Positions 7,272 to 14,856 of a stretch of DNA of 28,884 bases are shown in pieces; position 1 is the stretch's first letter, and every line of letters begins with the position of its first letter. The notes under the pieces are model-generated. The model had not been told where the DNA came from. It saw only the letters and a program-made list of their open reading frames with translations, and made no database searches. Origin of the DNA: Alphaproteobacteria bacterium (GTDB lineage: Bacteria; Pseudomonadota; Alphaproteobacteria; Acetobacterales; Acetobacteraceae); assembly GCA_026225015.1 (NCBI GenBank), contig JAMFRY010000137.1:1-28884 (forward strand), read 5' to 3'. Position numbers and translations under genes: made by a program.

Positions 7272-8415
7272 GGCCTCGGTGCAGGGATATATCGGTAATT
7301 GTATTTGTACGGAATCATTCTCGTTTTGATTGCTTGGTGACGGTTTGCGCCTGGCGCGGTAGGACGACTGGCAGATCGCATCAAGCTGCCAGGGGCCGGA
7401 ATGCCGAATAAGCTGAATGATGATCGCCGTCACAAGTTCACGAAGGCGAAATACCGGGTGACGAACTGGCGGCAATATGATGCAGCCTTGGTCCGCCGCG
7501 GAGATCTGACGGTGTGGCTGACGGAGGAAGCCGTGGCGGCCTGGCACGCGCCGGTGCGAACCGACCGGGGTGGCCAGCGGGGTCTACTCCGATCTGGCGA
7601 TCGAGACGGGGCTGGCGCTGCGTTTGGTCTTGCATCTGGGGTTGCGCCAGACCGAGGGGGCGTTGCGCTCACTTGTTCGCCTGCTCGGGGCGGCGATCAA
7701 GGTTCCTGATCACACAACATTCAGTCGCCGCAGTGCCGGATTGACCATTCTGCCGCAGGCCGTGGCGCGCAACGAGCCGCTGCATTTGCTGATCGACAGC
7801 ACCGGCCTCAAGATTTATGGCGAGGGTGAGTGGCTGGATCAGAAGCACGGGGTAAGGTCGCGCCGACACTGGCGGAAACTGCACCTCGCGGTTGATGCCA
7901 ATACCCAGCAAATCCGTGCCTGCGAATTGACGCCCGACGACGTCGGCGATGTCGCGGCACTCCCGGACCTGCTCGATCAGGTCGCTGCTCCGGTTGCCGC
8001 CGTGATCGCCGACGGAGCCTATGACGGACAGCCGGTCTACGATGCCGTGGCAATCCGCCATCCCGCCGCTGAGGTGATCATTCCTCCGCGTTCGATTGCT
8101 GTTCTTGGGCAAACCGTGAACCCCACACAGCGCGATCAGCATCTCCAAGTAATCGCAGAGCACGGCCGAGGTAGCTGGCAACGACGAACTGGCTATGGTC
8201 GCCGCAGCCTCGTCGAGACCGCCATGTTCCGATACAAGACGATCATTGGTCGGCGACTTCACGCTCGGGATCTATCAAATCAACAAACCGAAGCAAAAAT
8301 CGCATGCAACGTCATCAATCGTATGACCAGCCTCGGTATGCCGGTTTCCGTGAGGGTCGAATAAAATGCGCCCCAACGGGAATTTCCTGCCCGTTTCAAC
8401 CCGTGCAACAACGCC
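7272..8415 (+). mobile_element. IS5-family (IS903-group-like) insertion sequence, degenerate
   Basis: The element is about 1144 bp. The left end GGCCTCGGTGCAGGG (7272-7286) and the reverse complement of the right end, GGCGTTGTTGCACGG (8401-8415), match at 11 of 15 positions and begin GGC like IS903-group ends. A 9-bp direct repeat with one mismatch flanks them. The only gene is a transposase split by a frameshift (7401-8364). Imperfect terminal repeats, a mutated duplication and the broken transposase together indicate an old, probably immobile copy. It inserted 10 bp after the stop of the flavoprotein gene, so it disrupted no coding sequence. Confidence 0.75.
7401..8364 (+). pseudogene. IS5-family DDE transposase, +1 frameshifted
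   Basis: The N-terminal part (from 7401: KYRVTNWRQYDAALVRRG, then AAWHAP) and the remainder (from about 7582: VYSDLAIETGLALRLV onward) are in different frames but together form a normal IS5-type transposase of about 320 residues. The frames join in the GGGG run at 7579-7582, where one base appears to be extra. The catalytic region is otherwise intact: DSTGLKIYGEGEWLDQKHG carries the first Asp, DGAYDG the second, and RRSLVETAMFRYKTIIG the Glu. The C-terminus NRMTSLGMPVSVR is typical. A GTG at 7570 could start a truncated 264-residue protein. Programmed frameshifting is known in other IS5 subgroups but is not expected in this group, so inactivation is the simpler reading. Confidence 0.8.
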
Positions 8416-8424
8416 ACGCGATAG
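8416..8424. repeat. Right copy of 9-bp target-site duplication of the IS element
   Basis: ACGCGATAG lies immediately outside the right terminal repeat and matches the left copy (7263-7271) at 8 of 9 bases. Confidence 0.65.
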
Positions 8425-8599
8425 CTTAAATCGTTCCCCAATGAACCGCCGATCAGCACCTTTTCGGGCAAATATGGTTGCATTTTTAATTCGTTCTAAT
8501 GGCGAAATCTGTCTTTATCTTGCTCTCGCCATTCCTGGGCTGGATCGACGGCCCTACGCAACGTCTGTTGCAGCTCAATCCCACCTTGTCCCTTGACTT
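8425..8599. other. Non-coding gap between IS element and convergent aldo/keto reductase gene
   Basis: No convincing gene is seen. Two inverted repeats occur: AATGGCGA (8498-8505) with TCGCCATT (8526-8533), loop 20; and GCAAC-GTCT-GTTGC (8558-8571). The second lies 29 bases past the reductase stop on the minus strand. Neither has a U-tract, so a terminator role is only a possibility. Confidence 0.4.
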
Positions 8600-9667
8600 T
8601 TATCTGCCGTTTGGCAGCTCGACCCGCACCCCGCCGAAGACCATCGCGTTGCTTGGCGAAGCCAGCATGTCATGCGGGAAGCCGAGTTCGACATGGCTGG
8701 CGGTCTCAAGCTGCGCGATCTGGCCGGCGGTGAAGCTGACCTCGAGCGCGCCTAGATTATCCTCGAACTGGGACAGCGTGCGCGCGCCAATGATGGGCGA
8801 GGTCACTGCCGGGTTCAGCAGCGTCCAGGCGAGCGCGACCTGCGCAGGCGTTCTGCCCGTCTCCCCCGCAATCTCGGTCACCACGGTTGCGATGGCGAGG
8901 TTACGCTCGGACAACCGGCCGGTGGCGGCGTTGATGGCCTTGCGGGATATCGCGCCGCCGGACGAACCACCGCGCAGATCCTCCAGCGTGTACTTGCCGG
9001 CAAGCACCCCGCCGCCCAGCGGCGACCAGGGGATCACGCCCATGCCCATCTCCCGCGCCATGGGCATAAGCTCGCGCTCTACGGTGCGCTCGATCAGGGA
9101 ATAGGAGATCTGCAGCGCAACAAATGGCGACCAGCCGCGCAAATCGGCAATCGCCTGCATGCGTGCGCATTGCCAAGCCGGCGTATCGGACAATCCCGCG
9201 TAAAGAATCTTCCCCTGGCGCACGAGATCGTCGAAGGCGCGCAGGATCTCCTCCACGGGCGTACGAAAATCCCAAATATGGAGGTAGAGAAGGTCGATAT
9301 GGTCGGTCCCCAGGCGCTTCAGGCTTGCCTCTACTGAACGCAGCATATTCTTGCGGTGGTTGCCGCTGGCATTGGGATCACCGGGCCGGGTGGTCAGCGA
9401 GTATTTGGTTGCAAGCACCAGCCTCTCCCGGCGATCGGCCAATAGCCGCCCGAGCAGTGTCTCCGAACCACCCATCTGCCCGTAGAAATTGGCGGTATCG
9501 ATAAAATTGCCGCCGCGATCAATATAACGGTCCATGATGCGGGCCGCATCCTCATCGGAACTGCCCCAGCCCTGGCCGGCGCCGAAAGTCATCGTTCCAA
9601 GCGATAATGGCGAAACCCGAAGGCCTGAACGGCCCAACAGGCGATACTGGTCAAGCTGCACGGTCAT
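8600..9667 (-). CDS. Aldo/keto reductase
   Basis: The start is set at the ATG 9665-9667 because a strong AGGAGG site (plus-strand positions 9674-9680) lies just upstream. This gives 355 residues beginning with the family's usual LGRSGLRVSPLSLGTMTFG. The catalytic tetrad is Asp57 (NFIDTANFYG), Tyr62, Lys88 (ATKYS) and His130 (YLHIWD). The C-terminal NADPH-binding segment includes IPWSPLGGGVLAGKY and SPIIGARTLSQFEDNLGAL. The first 17 bases of the gene overlap the end of the TetR gene, so the two are translationally coupled. Opposite the carboxylic acid reductase gene, a role in reducing the aldehyde product to an alcohol is attractive but inferred. Confidence 0.94.
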   Translation of the reverse strand: MTVQLDQYRLLGRSGLRVSPLSLGTMTFGAGQGWGSSDEDAARIMDRYIDRGGNFIDTANFYGQMGGSETLLGRLLADRRERLVLATKYSLTTRPGDPNASGNHRKNMLRSVEASLKRLGTDHIDLLYLHIWDFRTPVEEILRAFDDLVRQGKILYAGLSDTPAWQCARMQAIADLRGWSPFVALQISYSLIERTVERELMPMAREMGMGVIPWSPLGGGVLAGKYTLEDLRGGSSGGAISRKAINAATGRLSERNLAIATVVTEIAGETGRTPAQVALAWTLLNPAVTSPIIGARTLSQFEDNLGALEVSFTAGQIAQLETASHVELGFPHDMLASPSNAMVFGGVRVELPNGR

Positions 9668-10328
9668 CGTTTTCCTCCTGTTTTTGAGTTTTTGTCTTAT
9701 CACGAGCGAAGCCGCCGGTGGAAAGCCGGTTGAACTGCGCCGCGATGACTGCCAGGTCCTCCCATGGCTCGCCCAGCCAGCTTTGCATGGCAACCGCGAA
9801 CATCATGCCGAAGCTCGCAAGCCCCACGAATTGCGGATCGATGCCCTCCTTCACCAGTGGGCGCAGCACCTCGCCGCGTTCGCGGATCAAAGGTTCAAGG
9901 TTTTCCCGAAAGAGCTTGCGGCCAAGACCGAGATCGGAGAACAGGGCGGTCCCCAGCAGCGGCAGAATGCGCTGCATATCCTGCAGGTGGCGCAACGTGG
10001 AGGCCTGCGCCAGTTTGGCCATCTCTGCGGGGGTACTGGCGGTTTCGTAAACTTCAACGCGCAGATGCACGTCCCGCATCGCTTCGATCAACGGACGCAT
10101 CACCGCCGCTTCGAACAGCGCCTCTTTGGTCGGGAAGTGCTTGAACAGCGTCGCCTGATTTACCCCAGCCGCATCGGCGATATCCCGGGTGCGGGCGCCG
10201 GAGTAATTGGCTCGAATGAATTCCGCCTGCGCCGCCGCGATGATCTCGGCCCGCCGTTCCGCCGCCGGCCGGTAGGCACGGCGGGATGGGGGAACTTCGG
10301 TGCTCTTCTCGCTGGTGGACGGTAACAT
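9651..10328 (-). CDS. TetR/AcrR-family transcriptional regulator
   Basis: This 225-residue regulator has a typical TetR helix-turn-helix at about residues 25-70 (TRDIADAAGVNQATLFKHFP, then KEALFEA), preceded by a basic flexible arm (RRAYRPAAERRAEII). The helical C-terminal domain would bind the inducer; the extreme C-terminus is charged (DKTKTQKQEENDD). It is co-directional and overlapping with the aldo/keto reductase gene, and divergent from the carboxylic acid reductase gene. The shared 137-bp gap contains an 18-bp palindrome (10363-10380), the most likely binding site, which overlaps the putative CAR promoter. Negative control of both transcription units, lifted by an acid or aldehyde, is inferred from layout. 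Confidence 0.92.
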   Translation of the reverse strand: MLPSTSEKSTEVPPSRRAYRPAAERRAEIIAAAQAEFIRANYSGARTRDIADAAGVNQATLFKHFPTKEALFEAAVMRPLIEAMRDVHLRVEVYETASTPAEMAKLAQASTLRHLQDMQRILPLLGTALFSDLGLGRKLFRENLEPLIRERGEVLRPLVKEGIDPQFVGLASFGMMFAVAMQSWLGEPWEDLAVIAAQFNRLSTGGFARDKTKTQKQEENDDRAA

Positions 10329-10362
10329 CGCATAGTGACTTAACAGGCCCGGCGCGCCAACA

Positions 10363-10380
10363 CAAGTAAGCAGTTACTTG
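10363..10380. promoter_or_regulatory. Candidate TetR operator: 18-bp palindrome
   Basis: CAAGTAA-GCAG-TTACTTG has perfect 7-bp arms around 4 bases, a size and shape typical of TetR-family operators. It lies between the divergent TetR gene (start 10328) and the CAR gene (start 10466), and its right arm runs into the putative CAR -35 element. Confidence 0.7.
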
Positions 10381-10406
10381 CTTTCTCGTCTTAGGCATTT
10401 CATAGT
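10378..10406 (+). promoter_or_regulatory. Candidate sigma70 promoter of the CAR gene
   Basis: TTGCTT (10378-10383) and CATAGT (10401-10406) are separated by exactly 17 bases and match three and four of six consensus positions. The -35 element overlaps the right arm of the palindrome, so a bound repressor would block polymerase. The match is modest. Confidence 0.4.
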
Positions 10407-10465
10407 GTTCCCAGACAGTGATCCAAGACAAAGCAAACGCACCGGCGCCGCGATGGAGGGACGAC

Positions 10466-13400
10466 ATGGACAACATGGACAGCAACACTGCACCCGTTGG
10501 CGAGAAAGCCCAGCTCTTCACGGGCGGTGGCGTTACCGCTTGGGCCAAGGCACGGCTGGGAAAACTGCTGGCCGAAGACGAACAGTTCAAGGCAGCACTG
10601 CCCCGCGCCGAGGTCATCAATGCCAAACAATGGCCCGGATTGCGGTTGGCGGAAATCATCCAGATCGTCATGGAGGGCTATTCGAATCGCCCCGCGATCG
10701 GTGAGCGTGCCCGTGAGCTGGTGACCGACCCGGTAAGCGGACGCGGCACTTTGCGGCTGCTCAACCGTTTCGAGACACGCAGCTTCGGTGAATTATGGGC
10801 GCTGGCGCGCTTGACCGCCGCCGACTGGCACCACGATCCGCGCCATCCGGTGCGGCCGGGTGACTTCATCGCGGTCCTGGGCTTTGCCAGTGGGGATTAT
10901 GCGGCGATGGCGCTGGCAGCCGTGCATATTGGCGCGGTCAACGTGCCCTTGCAGGCGACCGCCCCGGCCCGCCAGCTTGCCGATATCATCACCGAGACCG
11001 AGCCGCGCGTGCTCGCTACCAGCATCGAATATCTAGAATTGGCAGTGGAGGCGGTACTGGCGGGCACCGTCCCGCCGCGGCTCGTCGTGTTTGACTTTGA
11101 ACCTGGCGACGATGCCCAGCGCGAGCGGCTTGATGAGGCGCGCCAGCGCCTGGCGGCAGCGACGTGTCCGATCAGAATGGACAGCTTGCAGGATGTGCTT
11201 GCGCTTGGGAAGGCTTTGCCGCCGCCGCCGCTTCATGTCTCCGATGATCCGGACCCGCTCACCTGGCTGTTCTACACCTCGGGTACGACCGGAACGCCCA
11301 AGGGGGCGATGATCACCGAGCAGACGATCCGCAATACTTGGTTCTACGCGGCGGACAAGCCATCCATTACGCTCAGCTTCATGCCGATGAGCCACATGGT
11401 CGGCTATGGCTACCTGTTCCTGGCGCTGGCCAATGGCGGCACCAGCTTCTGTTCGCCCAAGAGCGACCTCTCCACGCTGTTCGAGGATTTGAGGCTGGTT
11501 CGCCCCACTATGTCCTCGCTGGTGCCGCGGATATGCGAGATGCTGTACCAGCATTACTTAAGAGAGGTCGATCGCCGCATCGGCGCGGGGGCGGAAGAGG
11601 CGGCCGCGCAGGAAGCGGTGAAGCTGGACATGCGCGAGAATCTGCTGGGCGGACGGTTGTTGTCGGTCGGCTGCGGTTCGGCGGTTCTGTCGCCCGAAGT
11701 GCACCAGTTCATGCTCTCGATGCTCGGCGTCCACATGGCGATCGGGTATTCCTCAACCGAAATGGCCACCGCAACCGTGCTGGTCGATGGCAAGATTCAG
11801 CGCCCGCCGGTGCTCGACTATCGTCTCGCCGACGTGCCTGAGCTGGGCTACTTCACCGCCGACAAGCCACACCCGCGCGGTGAGTTCCTGGTGAAAATCC
11901 CGAAATTCATGGCCGGCTACTACAAGCGGCCGGAACTCACCGCCGAAAAATTCACGGCCGATGGCTTCTACCGTTCGGGCGATGTGATGGCGCAGGTGGC
12001 CGAGGACCGGTTGGTCTATCTCGACCGGACTAACAATGTGCTGAAACTCAGCCAAGGCGAATTCGTCGCCATTGCCCGCCTGGAGGCGCTCTACACGCAG
12101 AGCCCGACGATCCGGCAGATTTACGTTTATGGCAGTAGCGATCGTGCCTTTCTGCTCGCCGTGGTGGTGCCGGCCGAAGAGCTTGCGGCGCGTTTTTCCG
12201 AGGGTGGCGAGGCCGCGGACCGCATTAAAGTGGCAATCCGCCGGAGCCTCAACGAAGTCGCCGAGGTGCACCGCCTCAACAGCTACGAGATCCCGCGTGA
12301 GTTCCTGATCGAAACCGAACCCTTCAGCCCGGAAAACGGCCTGCTCACCGGTGTCGGCAAATTCAGCCGCCCGAATTTCAAGGTGCGCTTCGGCGAGAGG
12401 CTGGAGCAGCTCTACACGCAGATCGCGGAAGGTCAGGTCGCCGAGCTGCGCGCGCTGCGCCTTGGCGGCGCGGACCGTCCGGTGATCGAAACGGTGATAA
12501 GGGCGGTGCAGGCGATTCTGGGCGTTGCGGCCGCGGAGATCTCGCCTGCTTCACGTTTTGGCGAGCTCGGCGGGGATTCCCTTTCGGCCCTGTCCTACTC
12601 CATGCTGCTCGAGGAGATTTTCGGCATAGAAATTCCCGTCGGCGTGATCATCAATCCGGCTGGCGATCTCGGGCTGATTGCCAGCTACATCGAGGCACAG
12701 CGTTCGGGAAATCGGCGGCCAAGTTTTTCCTCCGTCCATTCCGCCGAAAGCGCCACGGTGCATGCCAGCGACCTCAAGCTGCAAAAATTCATCGGAGCAG
12801 AAATGCTCGAGGCAGCGCCAGGGCTGGCGCCGCCTGCAGAGGCGATCAACACCGTTCTGCTGACCGGATCGACGGGCTTCCTTGGCCGTTTCCAGGCGCT
12901 CGCCTGGCTGGAGCGCATGGCGGAGACCGGGGGCAAGCTGATCCTCATCGCGCGCGGCGCCAATCCCGAACAGGCCCGCTTGCGCATCGAAGCAGCCTTG
13001 CAAAGCGATCCGGAATTGCTGGCGTATTTCCGGGACCTGGCCATGGGTCACCTCGAGGTGATTCCAGGCGATCTCGGCCTGCCCAATCTCGGCCTCGATG
13101 ATGCGTCATGGACGAAGCTCGCGGAGACCGTCGATCTCATCGCCCACAGCGCGGCGCATGTGAATCATGTTCTGCCCTATACCCAGCTATTCACCGCCAA
13201 TGTGGCGGGAACGGCGGAGCTGGTGCGCCTGGCGTTGACCAGCCGGCTGAAACATTTCAATTACGTCTCGACGCTGGGTGTGATGGCGCTTGCCGGAGAT
13301 GCCGTTGACGAGGATTGTGATATCCGCGCCGTCATCGCCTCCTGCGAGATCGGCGATGGTTACGCCAATGGCTACAACATCAGCAAATGGGCGGGCGAAG

Positions 13401-14020
13401 TGCTGCTCCATGAAGCGCATGATCTGTGCGGCCTGCCGGTCAGCGTTTTCCGCCCGGGCATGATTCTCGCCCATAGGCGCTATGCTGGGCAGCTCAACGT
13501 GCCCGACATGTTCACCCGCTTGCTCTACAGCCTGGCGGTAACAGGTGTGGCGCCGGCGACCTTCTATGCCGAGAACCTTTCCGCCGGCCGGCCGATCTCG
13601 CGCTATGAGGGGATCGCGGTCGACTTCCTCGCCGATTCGATTACCGCGATCGGGCGCGCCGCCAGGCCAGGCTTCCACAGCTACAATCTGGCCAACCCGC
13701 ATGACGACGGCGTGTCGCTCGACAATTTCGTCGACTGGATGATCGAGGCGGGCTGCAATATCGAGCGAATCGACAGCTACAGCGAATGGCTGACGCATTT
13801 TGAGACCGCGATGAACGCGCTGCCCGAGAAGCGGCGGCAGCAATCGATGCTGGCAATCATGGAACCCTACCGGCATCCGCAGGCGGCGGTGGCGAAGTCT
13901 TTCCTCTCCGTCGAGCGTTTCCGTTCAGCTTCCGAGGAAGCAGGCCACCCGATACCCCGCCTTTCGGGGGCAATGATCCAAAAATATGTTGCCGATTTGA
14001 GGTTCCTTGAATTGCTGTAG
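10466..14020 (+). CDS. car: Carboxylic acid reductase (adenylation-thiolation-reductase)
   Basis: This 1184-residue enzyme starts at ATG 10466, which has GGAGGG five bases upstream; an upstream in-frame GTG (10418) lacks such support. It has three domains. The ANL adenylation domain (to about residue 640) carries FYTSGTTGTPKGAMITE near residue 269, then FYRSGDVM. The carrier domain carries LGGDSLSA with Ser705 as the phosphopantetheine site. The NADPH reductase domain (from about 790) carries TGSTGFLG at 800-807 and catalytic Tyr970/Lys974 (YNISKWAGE). CARs reduce carboxylic acids to aldehydes using ATP and NADPH and need a phosphopantetheinyl transferase, not encoded here. Length, order and motifs match Nocardia/Mycobacterium-type CARs. 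The acid substrate is unknown; it may come from the upstream oxidative pathway. Expression is probably TetR-controlled. Confidence 0.95.
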   Translation: MDNMDSNTAPVGEKAQLFTGGGVTAWAKARLGKLLAEDEQFKAALPRAEVINAKQWPGLRLAEIIQIVMEGYSNRPAIGERARELVTDPVSGRGTLRLLNRFETRSFGELWALARLTAADWHHDPRHPVRPGDFIAVLGFASGDYAAMALAAVHIGAVNVPLQATAPARQLADIITETEPRVLATSIEYLELAVEAVLAGTVPPRLVVFDFEPGDDAQRERLDEARQRLAAATCPIRMDSLQDVLALGKALPPPPLHVSDDPDPLTWLFYTSGTTGTPKGAMITEQTIRNTWFYAADKPSITLSFMPMSHMVGYGYLFLALANGGTSFCSPKSDLSTLFEDLRLVRPTMSSLVPRICEMLYQHYLREVDRRIGAGAEEAAAQEAVKLDMRENLLGGRLLSVGCGSAVLSPEVHQFMLSMLGVHMAIGYSSTEMATATVLVDGKIQRPPVLDYRLADVPELGYFTADKPHPRGEFLVKIPKFMAGYYKRPELTAEKFTADGFYRSGDVMAQVAEDRLVYLDRTNNVLKLSQGEFVAIARLEALYTQSPTIRQIYVYGSSDRAFLLAVVVPAEELAARFSEGGEAADRIKVAIRRSLNEVAEVHRLNSYEIPREFLIETEPFSPENGLLTGVGKFSRPNFKVRFGERLEQLYTQIAEGQVAELRALRLGGADRPVIETVIRAVQAILGVAAAEISPASRFGELGGDSLSALSYSMLLEEIFGIEIPVGVIINPAGDLGLIASYIEAQRSGNRRPSFSSVHSAESATVHASDLKLQKFIGAEMLEAAPGLAPPAEAINTVLLTGSTGFLGRFQALAWLERMAETGGKLILIARGANPEQARLRIEAALQSDPELLAYFRDLAMGHLEVIPGDLGLPNLGLDDASWTKLAETVDLIAHSAAHVNHVLPYTQLFTANVAGTAELVRLALTSRLKHFNYVSTLGVMALAGDAVDEDCDIRAVIASCEIGDGYANGYNISKWAGEVLLHEAHDLCGLPVSVFRPGMILAHRRYAGQLNVPDMFTRLLYSLAVTGVAPATFYAENLSAGRPISRYEGIAVDFLADSITAIGRAARPGFHSYNLANPHDDGVSLDNFVDWMIEAGCNIERIDSYSEWLTHFETAMNALPEKRRQQSMLAIMEPYRHPQAAVAKSFLSVERFRSASEEAGHPIPRLSGAMIQKYVADLRFLELL

Positions 14021-14036
14021 GTCCGAAGTTGCAACG

Positions 14037-14061
14037 TCCCATGGGCCAACGCCCCATGGGA
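14037..14061. terminator. Strong hairpin between convergent car and thiD
   Basis: TCCCATGGG (14037-14045) and CCCATGGGA (14053-14061) form a perfect 9-bp stem with a 7-base loop, and ACGT on both sides can extend it across a one-base bulge. It fills the 56-bp gap between the ends of two convergent genes. A run of seven A follows on the plus strand, that is, U's precede rather than follow the stem for either transcript, so it is not a textbook intrinsic terminator. Confidence 0.5.
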
Positions 14062-14076
14062 ACGTCAAAAAAAGCT

Positions 14077-14856
14077 TTACCCGCCAGCGCCATGCCATAC
14101 CGGCCCATGGCCCTGGCCGAATCCGGGCGCTTGGGCGATTGCGTTTTGCAGATGGCGGCAAGCGCGCCTGACGGCATCCGGCAGGGTCATCCCCTGCGCA
14201 ATCCCGGTCGCGATGGCCGAGGCCAGCGTGCAGCCGGTGCCGTGCGTGTTGCTGCCGGCAATGCGCGGATGCGTGAAGGTTTCCATGCCGCCTGCATGGA
14301 TCAGAACATCGGTAATGATTTCCGCATCCCCATGGCCGCCTTTGATCAGCACTGCCTTTGCGCCCATGCCAAGAAATACGCCTCCGGCAAGTTCGAAATC
14401 AGCCGCCTCGCTCGGCAAGATGCCGGTCAAAGCCAGGGTCTCCGGCAGGTTGGGGGTAATCAACACGGCGCGCGGGATCAGTTCCGCCCGCAGCAATGCA
14501 ATCGCGTCGGGCTCCAGCAGGCAAGCGCCGGAAGTGGCCACCATCACCGGGTCCAGCACAACGGGAATATTTCCCGGCAGCGCGGCGGTGACGCTGCGAA
14601 CGATATCGGCATTGCCCAGCATGCCGATTTTGATGGCGTCCGCGCCGATATCGGACAGCACGGTTTCGATCGCCAGCCCCACAAACGCGCCAGGCAGAAA
14701 ATGGATGCCGTAAACCCCGGTGGTGTTCTGCGCGGTCACTGCGGTGATAGCGGTACAGGCATAGCCGCCGAGCGCCGAGATGGTTTTGATATCCGCTTCA
14801 ATCCCGGCGCCGCCGCCGGAATCCGATCCGGCGATGGTGAGAATCCGCGCAATCAT
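14077..14856 (-). CDS. thiD: Hydroxymethylpyrimidine/phosphomethylpyrimidine kinase
   Basis: This 259-residue ribokinase-fold enzyme starts at ATG 14854-14856, which overlaps the glmM stop as ATGA; a longer upstream reading is unnecessary. Family motifs are present: ILTIAGSDSGGGAGIEADIK at the N-terminus, AIKIGMLG, VVLDPVMVATSG, LITPNLPE, and the anion-hole/catalytic GSNTHGTGCTLASAIA. ThiD phosphorylates HMP and HMP-phosphate in thiamine synthesis in the cytoplasm. No other thiamine gene is nearby. Translational coupling to glmM, a cell-wall precursor gene, is a positional curiosity rather than a pathway link. Its end faces the CAR gene across a hairpin. Confidence 0.95.
   Translation of the reverse strand: MIARILTIAGSDSGGGAGIEADIKTISALGGYACTAITAVTAQNTTGVYGIHFLPGAFVGLAIETVLSDIGADAIKIGMLGNADIVRSVTAALPGNIPVVLDPVMVATSGACLLEPDAIALLRAELIPRAVLITPNLPETLALTGILPSEAADFELAGGVFLGMGAKAVLIKGGHGDAEIITDVLIHAGGMETFTHPRIAGSNTHGTGCTLASAIATGIAQGMTLPDAVRRACRHLQNAIAQAPGFGQGHGPVWHGAGG

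Noticed and set aside
7401..8364. Programmed frameshifting as normal expression of the transposase
   Set aside because: The IS903-type group normally has a single uninterrupted frame, and the other signs of decay (diverged ends, mutated duplication) favour a broken gene. Kept only as a minor alternative.
9668..9793. Longer aldo/keto reductase start
   Set aside because: The extension is Arg/Ser-rich shadow sequence inside the TetR gene; AGGAGG just before 9667 decides the start.
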